Origin: Microcaldota archaeon
GTDB taxonomy: Archaea; Micrarchaeota; Micrarchaeia; Micrarchaeales; CABMGC01
DNA: 8,651 bases
Direction of reading: 5' to 3'
NCBI GenBank assembly: GCA_028866975.1
Contig: JAGWHG010000008.1
Location: 10,470 to 19,120, forward strand
Below are positions 1-6,172 of this stretch, piece after piece. Each line of letters starts with the position of its first letter. The stretch's first letter is position 1. Made by a program: the position numbers and the translations under genes. Under the pieces are notes generated by a model, which worked only from the letters and a program-made list of their open reading frames with translations, was not told the origin of the DNA and searched no databases.

Positions 1-415
1 CAACCTCGAGTATTGTGCCCTCATCTTTCTCGCTCTCCTTTGCAAGCATCACTTCGTGCCTGTAGGGGTCTGCCTTCCCCTTTGTCTCTATTGTCCTAAG
101 GCCTTCGCTCTTAAGCGCATCGATTAGGTTGGAGTACACCATCTCAATCCCCTTCGCAGAGCCATCGTTTGCCGAATTCATCGAATTTATCGCAAGCTCG
201 AATTCGTCGAGCGTTGGGAGCAGTTTCCTTACAATGTCGACCTTTCCGATCGTCTTGCCGGCTTCTGCGTCCTTGGCAACCCTCTTCTTGTAGTTGTCAA
301 ATTCGGCAGCGAGCCTAAGCAGTCTGTCCTTGAGCTCTAATGCCTCCTCGGCCTGCACTGCGCCATCATTACTTTCTGCCTTTTCTTGTTTCTTTTCGTC
401 TGCCGTAAATGTCAC
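1..415 (-). CDS. grpE: GrpE, Hsp70 nucleotide exchange factor (3' end outside window)
   Basis: GrpE is the cytosolic cochaperone that releases ADP from DnaK so the folding cycle can restart. The 138 visible codons show the family layout. There is a charged, disordered N-terminus (residues 1-27), a long helix with LRLAAEFDNYKKR (about 33-45), the KLLPTLDEFELAI segment (64-76), and the start of the C-terminal beta domain with DPYRHEVMLA (116-125), which matches the GrpE signature. The reading frame is still open at the left edge, so the last few dozen residues are missing. The start is GTG at 415-413: two in-frame stops lie just upstream (TGA TAA TGG GTG), so no earlier start is possible. The gene begins 47 bases inside the 3' end of the upstream regulator, in another frame, which implies translational coupling. 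dnaK and dnaJ would be expected beyond the left edge, but this cannot be seen. Confidence 0.93.
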   Translation of the reverse strand, partial: MTFTADEKKQEKAESNDGAVQAEEALELKDRLLRLAAEFDNYKKRVAKDAEAGKTIGKVDIVRKLLPTLDEFELAINSMNSANDGSAKGIEMVYSNLIDALKSEGLRTIETKGKADPYRHEVMLAKESEKDEGTILEV

Positions 416-806
416 CCATTATCATCTGGTCGAACTTCTCTGCAAATTCCATCATCCTGTTAAATTCCCTCATCATATCCGCCTGCAGCTCCTCGATGGT
501 GGTCTCCATGTCTGTTGCGCGCAGGAAGTATTTCCTTCCCTTTCTGACCACAAGTCCAGATGCAATGAACCTATTTAAGTGATAAATCACCGTTGTTCTT
601 GGAGTTTCTAGTCTCCTGTTCAATTCCTTGCTCGTCACTCCAGTCCCGATGAAACTCGCCCCGACAATCTCCTTAAGCATGTCTGGTTCAAGTTCGTCCT
701 GATCCGACAAGTCAAAAGATCTCAGGAACCACGATACGAGGGTATCGACATTCTCCTTTTGCGGCTTTTGTATCTGCCTTACCACTATCTTCTCTTCAGT
801 TGCCAT
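369..806 (-). CDS. Winged-helix transcriptional regulator, probably of the heat-shock operon
   Basis: A 145-residue predicted DNA-binding protein. Residues about 56-98 form an ArsR-like winged helix, with a recognition helix around PRTTVIYHLNRFIASG (69-84) and a wing at VVRKGRKYFLR (86-96). Residues about 100-130 form a long amphipathic helix (ETTIEELQADMMREF and onward) suited to dimerisation, and the tail is basic (RRKETRKGRK). The 3' end overlaps the grpE start by 47 bases, so both are read from one mRNA. Archaeal heat-shock regulators such as Phr are winged-helix proteins that repress their own and chaperone genes; by analogy this protein may control grpE and itself. That role is inferred from position, not from sequence identity. 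The ATG at 806 lies about 26 bases from the centre of a strong TATA element, so the mRNA is probably leaderless. Confidence 0.85.
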   Translation of the reverse strand: MATEEKIVVRQIQKPQKENVDTLVSWFLRSFDLSDQDELEPDMLKEIVGASFIGTGVTSKELNRRLETPRTTVIYHLNRFIASGLVVRKGRKYFLRATDMETTIEELQADMMREFNRMMEFAEKFDQMIMGDIYGRRKETRKGRK

Positions 807-824
807 TGTATGTATTATAGTTCG

Positions 825-859
825 ATATATTTAAATATATATTGTTTCTTTCAAAGAAA
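825..859 (-). promoter_or_regulatory. Promoter and candidate operator of the regulator-grpE operon
   Basis: Reading leftward, an A-rich BRE-like stretch (GAAAGAAAC) is followed by an A/T block. The block contains a perfect 16-base palindrome ATATATTTAAATATAT (825-840) that serves as TATA box. Directly upstream lies the inverted repeat TTTCTTT-C-AAAGAAA (845-859; 7-base arms, one-base spacer), covering the BRE. TATA centre to ATG is about 26 bases, as expected for a leaderless archaeal gene. A repressor bound at the inverted repeat would block TFB/TBP loading. The promoter is well supported; the operator role is inference. Confidence 0.75.
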
Positions 860-900
860 AGTTGTAAAGTTTAGGTGAAATCCCGTTTTTGCGCCATCGT

Positions 901-914
901 GAAAAGTTTTTATC
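901..914 (+). promoter_or_regulatory. BRE/TATA promoter of the glycosyltransferase gene
   Basis: GAAAAGTTTTTATC is a typical archaeal BRE plus TATA sequence. The TATA centre (about 911) is roughly 27 bases before the ATG at 938, predicting a leaderless or nearly leaderless mRNA. An out-of-frame ATG at 931 would lie upstream of that start. Confidence 0.7.
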
Positions 915-937
915 CTTGAAACTGACAATAATGGCAT

Positions 938-2002
938 ATGGCATTAACGGCCCTTAGCATCTATGGGGCATTCATCTCGCTAATCGCATTTGGTATGCTT
1001 CTCCTCAGCCTGCGAACCTACAGACAGGAAATTCCGCGCCAGGAGTATTCGCCAAGAACGCTCGTCATAGTGCCATGCCGCGGCGAAGATCTGACGCTCG
1101 AAGAGAATCTGCGCTCGCTGCAGGTGCAGGATCATAAGAATTATGCCCTTGTCTGCGCCGTAGACACTGCCCGGGATTCTGCCACAAAGACGATAAGGAA
1201 GTTGAGTATAGAGATGGTGGTCGCAGACCCGAAATATAAGAGGGGGAGCGGCAAAGTCAGGGCGATAGCTACCGCAATCGCAAGGAACAGAGGCTACCAA
1301 GCCTATGCAATCGCAGATTCTGACGTAACTTTCGAAAGAGGCTGGCTCAGAAAACTAACAGCACCGCTCAAAGACGAGAAGTACGGCTTGGCGACTGCAT
1401 TTCCATTTTTCAACCCTGGCAATAGTATCTGGTCGAAAGTTAAGTGTGCCTGGGGAATGGTGGGCCAGGGGCTGATGGAATCTAAAGTAACAAGATTTGG
1501 GTGGGGCGGTTCGATGGCATTCAGAAAAGACTTTCTCGATGATAAGAGTTTCAAGTTATTCAGTGAATCTCTATCCGATGATATTGCAATCACCAAAACT
1601 GCTTTCAGGAAGGGCCTCAAAATCTTTTATCGGGCAGATATCGATATAAGAGTCAATAATGCAGAAACACGCCAGACGTTCTTCGAATGGGCGAACAGGC
1701 AGACTGCGCTTTCGCTATTGGGGTACAAGAACAATTTCTACTTCGGCGTTGCATTCTACTTCGCACAGGTCCTGCTTTTGGTATCGGGAATAGCTTTAGG
1801 AACTGCGGTTAGCGCCGTATTTTTCCTGCTGCTGGCGCCGTTTCTCATCTCAATCGTACGCGGCTATGCAAAGCTGAAGGCAAAATACCCAGAGTACCCA
1901 CTGATAAGCCTAATGCTTCCATTCCTATACCTCTACAACCTATTCGCTGCAAGGGGCATGAATAAAATATTCTGGCGCGGCAGGGCATACAAACTGGAGT
2001 AG
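938..2002 (+). CDS. Membrane-anchored family 2 glycosyltransferase (ceramide-glucosyltransferase-like)
   Basis: A 354-residue GT-A fold enzyme expected to move a sugar from a nucleotide-sugar donor to a lipid or polyprenol-type acceptor on the cytoplasmic face of the membrane. Residues about 5-25 form an N-terminal membrane helix. The catalytic domain begins at LVIVPCRGED (42-51), a start typical of processive and ceramide-type GT2/GT21 enzymes. Next come the donor-site Asp in AVDTARD (D76), the DSD metal motif (127-129), GWGGSMAFRKD (188-198) and the catalytic-base motif SDDI (213-216). WANRQT (251-256) sits where this group has its (Q/R)xxRW motif, in altered form. Two or three membrane helices follow (about 269-308 and 322-338), with a basic C-terminus. 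The start fits the TATA spacing. The acceptor cannot be named from sequence; cell-surface glycolipid or glycan synthesis is likely. It stands alone in its direction, followed 54 bases later by tRNA-His. Confidence 0.88.
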   Translation: MALTALSIYGAFISLIAFGMLLLSLRTYRQEIPRQEYSPRTLVIVPCRGEDLTLEENLRSLQVQDHKNYALVCAVDTARDSATKTIRKLSIEMVVADPKYKRGSGKVRAIATAIARNRGYQAYAIADSDVTFERGWLRKLTAPLKDEKYGLATAFPFFNPGNSIWSKVKCAWGMVGQGLMESKVTRFGWGGSMAFRKDFLDDKSFKLFSESLSDDIAITKTAFRKGLKIFYRADIDIRVNNAETRQTFFEWANRQTALSLLGYKNNFYFGVAFYFAQVLLLVSGIALGTAVSAVFFLLLAPFLISIVRGYAKLKAKYPEYPLISLMLPFLYLYNLFAARGMNKIFWRGRAYKLE

Positions 2003-2013
2003 AAAAACAAAAA
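2003..2013 (-). terminator. T-rich terminator candidate for the leftward isomerase operon
   Basis: On the minus strand this reads TTTTTGTTTTT, a form of intrinsic archaeal terminator. It is the first clear T-run downstream of the isomerase stop at 2134. If used, the transcript would pass antisense through the whole tRNA-His gene before ending here. It lies directly after the glycosyltransferase stop on the opposite strand. Confidence 0.45.
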
Positions 2014-2024
2014 CTCACTAACGC

Positions 2025-2032
2025 TTAATAAT
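2025..2032 (+). promoter_or_regulatory. TATA-like element of the tRNA-His gene
   Basis: TTAATAAT in an A/T-rich patch has its centre about 28 bases before G-1 of the tRNA. This predicts transcription starting within a few bases of the mature 5' end. A short inverted repeat GCACA-TGTT-TGTGC (2041-2054) fills most of the space between. Co-transcription with the glycosyltransferase is an alternative, since no T-run on the plus strand separates the two. Confidence 0.45.
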
Positions 2033-2056
2033 ACGAAAGAGCACATGTTTGTGCAT

Positions 2057-2131
2057 GGCCTCGGTTGTGTAATGGCTGCACGGGGGACTGTGGATCCCCA
2101 AGACCGGGTCCGATTCCCGGCCGAGGCCCCA
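2057..2131 (+). tRNA. tRNA-His (anticodon GTG)
   Basis: The cloverleaf folds completely. The acceptor stem is GCCTCGG (2058-2064) with CCGAGGC (2121-2127). The D-stem is GTG(T)/(G)CAC with GG in the loop. The anticodon stem is GGGGA/TCCCC around loop CTGTGGA, with anticodon GTG at 2090-2092. The T-stem is CCGGG/CCCGG with loop TCCGATT. Identity is confirmed by the two tRNA-His hallmarks: an extra G at position -1 (2057) and a discriminator C73 (2128) able to pair with it. The 3' CCA (2129-2131) is encoded in the DNA. The variable loop is short (AAGA) and position 55 is C instead of the usual T. No intron is present. The convergent isomerase gene ends only two bases downstream. Confidence 0.96.
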
Positions 2132-2133
2132 TT

Positions 2134-3066
2134 TCATCCCACTTTGTTGTGGAAGCTCTTTAGGCCCGATATTACTGCCCTTCCCTGGTTTATGCCGGGT
2201 ATGCCTATCCTGTCAACCCCTTTCTTTTCTGCCAACTTAAACGAGACGTAGTCGAGCAGATAGATCGAGCCCACAACCTCAAGGACCCTGTTGGTCTTCT
2301 TGGCCTTTATGTGAAATGCCCCAGGCAGGAACTTCGATGTCTTGTGCGCAAGGTAGCCATTGCCTATTATTATCGGTATGAACCGCGTCTTGCCGCTCCA
2401 GAAGAACGGCTCTATGTCGTTGTGGAAGCTGTCTGGCATCTTGGAGAAGAATGCGAACATCTTCGCATTCTCGTTGAGCTGCTGCTTGAATCTCTTTGCC
2501 GCAGCAACCATCCACCCCGATGAGTATATCACAGGAGTCCTTCCATCTATCCTGCCGACAATATTCCTTGCAGGCGCAAGGCTTGTGCTTTTCACCGCCT
2601 TTATCGCCTCTTTTAGTTCCTTCTTGCATCCGATTATCGCAAGCGACGCAGATAGTATGTATGGGAAGGCATCCCTCGGAAGCATGCCTTCCGGCAGCTT
2701 CACCACGGCGTCAGCGGCCTTTGCCAGCCTGCCTCCCGAAGTTATTGCGATAACCTTTGCCCCGTGCTTGCGCATCCTCTTTGCAGTGTACATCGTTTCG
2801 GTGGTATTGCCGGAATAGCTGATTGCGAGCACCCACTTTGGCCTCTCCCTGATTGGCAGCTTTGAAAATATGATGTCCTTGTTGGTGATGTGCTTTAGCA
2901 CCTCGCCTACGATTCCGCTGCCGCCCATTCCGGTAACGAATATCTTTCCATTTACCGGCAGGGGCTTTACATCCATATACGAAGAAAGCGCCTTTACCCA
3001 CTCGCGCTCCCAATTGTTCACATCCATGACTATCGGTGCTTTTGCGTTTTTGTTGTTTGTCGCCAT
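2134..3066 (-). CDS. Bifunctional phosphoglucose/phosphomannose isomerase
   Basis: A cytosolic 310-residue enzyme, the normal length for the archaeal PGI/PMI family. It interconverts glucose-6-phosphate or mannose-6-phosphate with fructose-6-phosphate, feeding gluconeogenesis and sugar-nucleotide supply. It has two SIS domains. GMGGSG (46-51) opens the phosphate-binding part, and SYSGNTTET (83-91) is the SIS phosphate loop. QLNENAK (196-202) and MPDSFHNDIE (210-219) carry the putative catalytic pair E199 and H215. Their 16-residue spacing agrees with what I recall for the Pyrobaculum enzyme (E203/H219). The start ATG at 3066 lies 8 bases after the stop of the AAA+ gene, with GGAGA four bases upstream as ribosome binding site. 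It is therefore the last gene of a tight operon with RNase HI and the AAA+ ATPase. A link to glycan synthesis by the nearby glycosyltransferase is possible but not shown. Confidence 0.93.
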   Translation of the reverse strand: MATNNKNAKAPIVMDVNNWEREWVKALSSYMDVKPLPVNGKIFVTGMGGSGIVGEVLKHITNKDIIFSKLPIRERPKWVLAISYSGNTTETMYTAKRMRKHGAKVIAITSGGRLAKAADAVVKLPEGMLPRDAFPYILSASLAIIGCKKELKEAIKAVKSTSLAPARNIVGRIDGRTPVIYSSGWMVAAAKRFKQQLNENAKMFAFFSKMPDSFHNDIEPFFWSGKTRFIPIIIGNGYLAHKTSKFLPGAFHIKAKKTNRVLEVVGSIYLLDYVSFKLAEKKGVDRIGIPGINQGRAVISGLKSFHNKVG

Positions 3067-3074
3067 CTATCTCC

Positions 3075-5663
3075 CTATGCAACGTACAAGCTGAACCATC
3101 TGACGAACTTCTTGACCGACTTGGCATAAGGCGAAGAGTTCCTCTTGACGTCCTTGACCAGCGCCTTGTACCTTGTCTTTTCTTCGGGCGTAAGCTTGCC
3201 CTCCTTGACTATCGTCTGCTTCTTGCCGTCGACTATCTGCGTCTCGGTTTTGTTGACTATGTCCTTCCTTACCATTCCATACCAGTCGTCGAGTGTGCTG
3301 CCGTGCTCTTTTACCATGCGCAGAAAGTCCCGCATCAAGACCCTTCTCCTCCTTCCTGTCCTGTCCTCTTCTGCCGCAGGTAGCAGCGCAGCCTTGTCGC
3401 ATATCTCCGCAACGTCCGCCTGCGAAAATCCGATCGTCGCACGTGCGAGCCTTCCGAAGTTTATCCTGCCCAGCGGCATCTTGCGCGTGTTGTAAATGAA
3501 AGCTGCTCTCCTTGTCGTGTAGTCTGGAGGGGGAACATATATCGATTCTCCGAATCTTCCCGATCTCTTCAGCGCAGGGTCCATGTCCCAAGGCTGGTTT
3601 GTCGCTCCTATGACGAATATCCCCTCCGGGTTCTTCTCGACCCCGTCCATCTCCTGCAGGAACTGGTTCACCGCCATGCGCATGTAGCTTTGCGATCCGC
3701 CATCGCCCCCGCCTCCGTCCCTCTTCATTCCCAGCGCATCGACCTCGTCGAAGAAAATAATGCATGGCGTGTTCTTCCTTGCCTGCTCAAATACCGCGTG
3801 CATGTTCTTTTCGGTGTTGCCCGCATACATGTCGACTATCTCGTTGATGTTGGCAATGATGACCTTAGAACCCGTCTCGCCGGCTATGGCGTTTATCAGG
3901 TATGTGTTGTGCACAAAGAAATCATTAGCTACGAAATTGTGCGTTTCTTCCACAGTGAGATCGTACACATTCTCTGGAGCAGCAATCTTCTCAATGCTCC
4001 GTATTTCCTCATAAACGACCCTGTTGCCTCCCTTCTTCTTTATCTTGGACCATGCAGATTTCTTCTTCGAAAGGAAAGTGGCCCTTTGCCCGAACATCCC
4101 TATTTCATCGATGAATATGTCAACATCCCTGCCCCTGCTTATCGCAAGTGTCCAGTTGCCGTTTGTCCTTCGGTATATGCTAGAGAGTATGCCGAATCTG
4201 AGCAGGAGGTGCTGCAGCTGTCTTACCAAAGTTTCGGAGTTGCTAGAATAGCCTATCAATCTATGCCTTTTAGTCCCATATCTCGCCCCTTCCCTTTCTG
4301 CATCTTCAAACCAACCATCCCCGGAAAAGAGCCTGTTGAGAAACAGCGCTAGCAGCCTTTTTTGCAACGTAAATACCACTGCAGGCACTGTCTTGTCATA
4401 TGAGCTTGTGAAGGAAAGGCCGTGCGAGTCCAGGAATTTTTGCATCGAACTCCTCTGCATGTACCTCGATTCACGCCGCTCGCCAGCATAAGCGCCGGCA
4501 ACCTGCAAAGTCATTATGCTTCCCTTCTCTACCTTTGTGTTTATGTGCAGCACTCCGTCGAATTGGCGGACTGCCGAGTGGAAATCCTCGAGAATCTCGG
4601 GCTCCGAGTTCGTGAATTTCGGGCTTCCCTGCGTCAGCCCTCCCTCCGCTATGAAATATGCGAGCAGCTTCACCTCACACTCCCTAAGCGCGGCGTTGCC
4701 AAATACAGCAGCGTGTCTCGGCACCCCGATTTTATCATTTTCCTTGAGATGCCCTGCCTCTATCCATCCATTTCTTATTAAGAAAGGATGTTCCGGTGTG
4801 CATTCTACCGTCCTGCCTCGTTTGGTTGTTATGCGCAAAAGTGGCTTGCCCTCTAGTTTCCACCAGCCGCTTACCTTTCTTATGGCAAGCTTGTGCTTTT
4901 CAGTCAGTGTGAGTACATACGGCTCTCTATTCTCCACGACTTCCTTTATCGGCACATACCTGCCATCCGGCAGCAGTACAAGAGTGTTGCCGGTAACACA
5001 CTTTCCATTTCCCGGCGGGCCATAGAAAAGGACCCCGAGCCCGAGCTTTTTCCCGTATGCCCTGAGCAGCTCTGGCTTTTTTATCGCAAGTATTATGTTG
5101 TCGTGTATCACCTCCTTTTGCTTACGCATCCCGACAAGGTCCTTAAAGCTCAGATTGGACTTGTGCCACCTCACGCTCTTTATCTGCCCTTCCTGCACCA
5201 CCGTCCCTTCCTCTTTTTCGGAAGTGGTTATCTTCACGGGCTCCTTGGAAGGTATCTCCATCTTGGTCTTGAGCTGCTCTAGCCTTGCCTTTGCCTGCTC
5301 GTACTTCGGATTCTTCTTCAGCGCCCTCTCGTACCACTCCTTTGCCCCAGGATAGTCTTTTTTGTACTCGGCGATTATTCCCATGACATAAGGGGCGTCG
5401 TGGCTATCGGGCTCGATGTCCATTACCTTCTCGGCATCCCGCGTTGCATCGTCATACTTGCTAAGTATCGCATATGCAAGTGCTCTATTGAAATATGCGC
5501 TGGCGTACTTTGGGTCCTCCTTTATCGCCTGCGAGTATAGGTCGATTGCCTCCTCGAACTTGTTGTCCTCAAAGAGCACGCCTGCCTTCGTGTAGAAATC
5601 CTTGGCCACCGGGTTTTTAGTTCCCTTCTTCTTTTGCTCCTCATCTTCAGCCACAAGCATCAC
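3075..5663 (-). CDS. TPR-AAA+ ATPase with an intein in the Walker A motif
   Basis: The 862-residue precursor splices to a predicted 497-residue ATPase. Three TPR repeats occupy about 20-121 (for example FEEAIDLYSQAIKEDPKY) and probably bind a partner or substrate. A charged linker follows, then a Vps4/katanin-type AAA+ domain starting at LSFKDLVGMRKQKEV (171-185). Walker A is GPPGNGK (215-221) completed by T587 after the intein. The pore-loop region is NEIVDMYAGNTEKN (607-620). Walker B is IIFFDE (635-640), sensor 1 is GATNQP (686-691), and the arginine finger region is KRSGRF (699-704). A helical lid and a basic tail of about 70 residues (from about 790) end the protein. All ATPase residues are present, so the spliced protein should be active. 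The target is unknown; remodelling of complexes or membranes is inferred from Vps4-like relatives, with TPRs replacing the usual MIT domain. The start is GTG at 5663, with ATG at 5660 as second codon. AGGAGGGG (5674-5681) upstream fits ribosome binding. The gene begins one base after the rnhA stop. Confidence 0.9.
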   Translation of the reverse strand: MMLVAEDEEQKKKGTKNPVAKDFYTKAGVLFEDNKFEEAIDLYSQAIKEDPKYASAYFNRALAYAILSKYDDATRDAEKVMDIEPDSHDAPYVMGIIAEYKKDYPGAKEWYERALKKNPKYEQAKARLEQLKTKMEIPSKEPVKITTSEKEEGTVVQEGQIKSVRWHKSNLSFKDLVGMRKQKEVIHDNIILAIKKPELLRAYGKKLGLGVLFYGPPGNGKCVTGNTLVLLPDGRYVPIKEVVENREPYVLTLTEKHKLAIRKVSGWWKLEGKPLLRITTKRGRTVECTPEHPFLIRNGWIEAGHLKENDKIGVPRHAAVFGNAALRECEVKLLAYFIAEGGLTQGSPKFTNSEPEILEDFHSAVRQFDGVLHINTKVEKGSIMTLQVAGAYAGERRESRYMQRSSMQKFLDSHGLSFTSSYDKTVPAVVFTLQKRLLALFLNRLFSGDGWFEDAEREGARYGTKRHRLIGYSSNSETLVRQLQHLLLRFGILSSIYRRTNGNWTLAISRGRDVDIFIDEIGMFGQRATFLSKKKSAWSKIKKKGGNRVVYEEIRSIEKIAAPENVYDLTVEETHNFVANDFFVHNTYLINAIAGETGSKVIIANINEIVDMYAGNTEKNMHAVFEQARKNTPCIIFFDEVDALGMKRDGGGGDGGSQSYMRMAVNQFLQEMDGVEKNPEGIFVIGATNQPWDMDPALKRSGRFGESIYVPPPDYTTRRAAFIYNTRKMPLGRINFGRLARATIGFSQADVAEICDKAALLPAAEEDRTGRRRRVLMRDFLRMVKEHGSTLDDWYGMVRKDIVNKTETQIVDGKKQTIVKEGKLTPEEKTRYKALVKDVKRNSSPYAKSVKKFVRWFSLYVA
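3906..5000 (-). mobile_element. Intein with LAGLIDADG homing endonuclease domain, in frame
   Basis: This is the coding DNA of a 365-residue protein-splicing element, residues 222-586 of the AAA+ precursor. All class 1 splicing residues are visible. C222 starts block A (CVTGNTLVLLPDG). Block B is ECTPEHPFL with T289 and H292. Block F is ENVYDLTVEETHNF (564-577). The end is FFVHN with H585 and N586, followed by T587 as first residue of the C-extein. Between the splicing halves are two endonuclease motifs: LLAYFIAEGG (333-342, acidic E340) and LFLNRLFSGDGW (440-451, acidic D449). Both catalytic acids are kept, so homing activity is plausible. Insertion is between K221 and T587 of the P-loop GK|T, a site favoured by inteins in many ATPases. 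The reading frame is intact, with no sign of decay. Confidence 0.95.
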
Positions 5664-5664
5664 C

Positions 5665-6135
5665 CTAGAAAAGCCCCTCCTGCCGCCCGGCCTTTCTAAT
5701 CATAGCTATATCATTTTCATCCTTTTTAATGCTATCTAAAAGTTTGTTTAGCTCTCTGTCGACGGCGGATATCTGCACGTTCTCCCGAGGCACGTTGATG
5801 AACACGCATGCGGCAAACTTTTTGGCGAGTCCGCTCGCCTCTTCATAGAGCACCTTGAGCTTCCTCTCGCGCACCTTGTAGTTCATGTTGAGCTGGTTCA
5901 CGACAAGCTCGCTGTCGGAATAGAGCTCTATTTCCGCGCCATTGCCATATTCGCCATGCGCCTTCTTGAGTGCGGCGATTATTGCCAGGTACTCTGCGGA
6001 GTTGTTGGTCCTTTCGCCGTTGTAAAAGGAGAACTTGGCGACCGTTTTCTTATCTTTGTCAAGGATCAGATAGCCCGAGGCGCTAGGTCCCGGATTGCCC
6101 CTTGCCGCTCCGTCAGTGTAGATGAAAAGCTTCAT
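5665..6135 (-). CDS. rnhA: Ribonuclease HI
   Basis: A 156-residue cytosolic nuclease that cuts the RNA strand of RNA/DNA hybrids, removing primers and R-loops. The four carboxylates of the metal site are visible: D8 in YTDGAARGNPGP, E48 in NNSAEYLA, D74 in YSDSELV and D126 in AVDRELNKLLD. The C-terminal motif VPREN (115-119) is like the archaeal and Bacillus short type rather than the E. coli form; the usual His of the E. coli enzyme is absent, and a few extra residues separate VPREN from D126. The length is typical. A TATA element (6165-6172) overlaps the stop codon of the preceding winged-helix gene, giving a leader of only about 8 bases. The stop is one base from the start of the AAA+ gene, so the two are co-transcribed. 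Why RNase HI is linked to a TPR-AAA+ ATPase is not evident. Confidence 0.92.
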   Translation of the reverse strand: MKLFIYTDGAARGNPGPSASGYLILDKDKKTVAKFSFYNGERTNNSAEYLAIIAALKKAHGEYGNGAEIELYSDSELVVNQLNMNYKVRERKLKVLYEEASGLAKKFAACVFINVPRENVQISAVDRELNKLLDSIKKDENDIAMIRKAGRQEGLF

Positions 6136-6164
6136 AAGATTCTGTTCTTACTTTGCTACGCAGG

Positions 6165-6172
6165 TATTTAAC
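6165..6172 (-). promoter_or_regulatory. TATA element of the rnhA operon
   Basis: On the minus strand GTTAAATA lies about 33 bases before the rnhA ATG, predicting a short leader of roughly 8 bases. It overlaps the TAA stop (6168-6170) of the upstream winged-helix gene, so rnhA can be transcribed separately as well as by read-through. Confidence 0.55.

Noticed and set aside
294..578. Plus-strand Ser-rich frame at the left
   Set aside because: Antisense to grpE and the regulator, both supported by motifs.
980..1620. Minus-strand frames inside the glycosyltransferase
   Set aside because: No family pattern, while the plus frame shows all GT2 motifs.
2041..2054. Hairpin GCACA-TGTT-TGTGC before tRNA-His as a possible regulatory RNA
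   Set aside because: Only five base pairs, and it probably lies upstream of the transcription start; likely chance.
2045..2251. Plus-strand open frame starting at the ATG just before tRNA-His
   Set aside because: It runs through the tRNA and then antisense to the isomerase; the tRNA explains the sequence.
3067..3765. Minus-strand frame overlapping the 3' part of the AAA+ gene (232 codons)
   Set aside because: Arg/Gly/His-rich composition of an out-of-frame reading; the AAA+ frame carries Walker B, sensor 1 and the arginine finger there.
3690..4352. Long plus-strand open frame opposite the intein and AAA+ domain (220 codons)
   Set aside because: It lies antisense to a gene with clear motifs throughout, its translation shows no domain pattern, and no plus-strand promoter precedes it.
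4516..5025. Plus-strand open frames opposite the intein N-terminal half
   Set aside because: Antisense to conserved splicing blocks A and B and the endonuclease region; serine/proline/leucine-rich shadow sequence.
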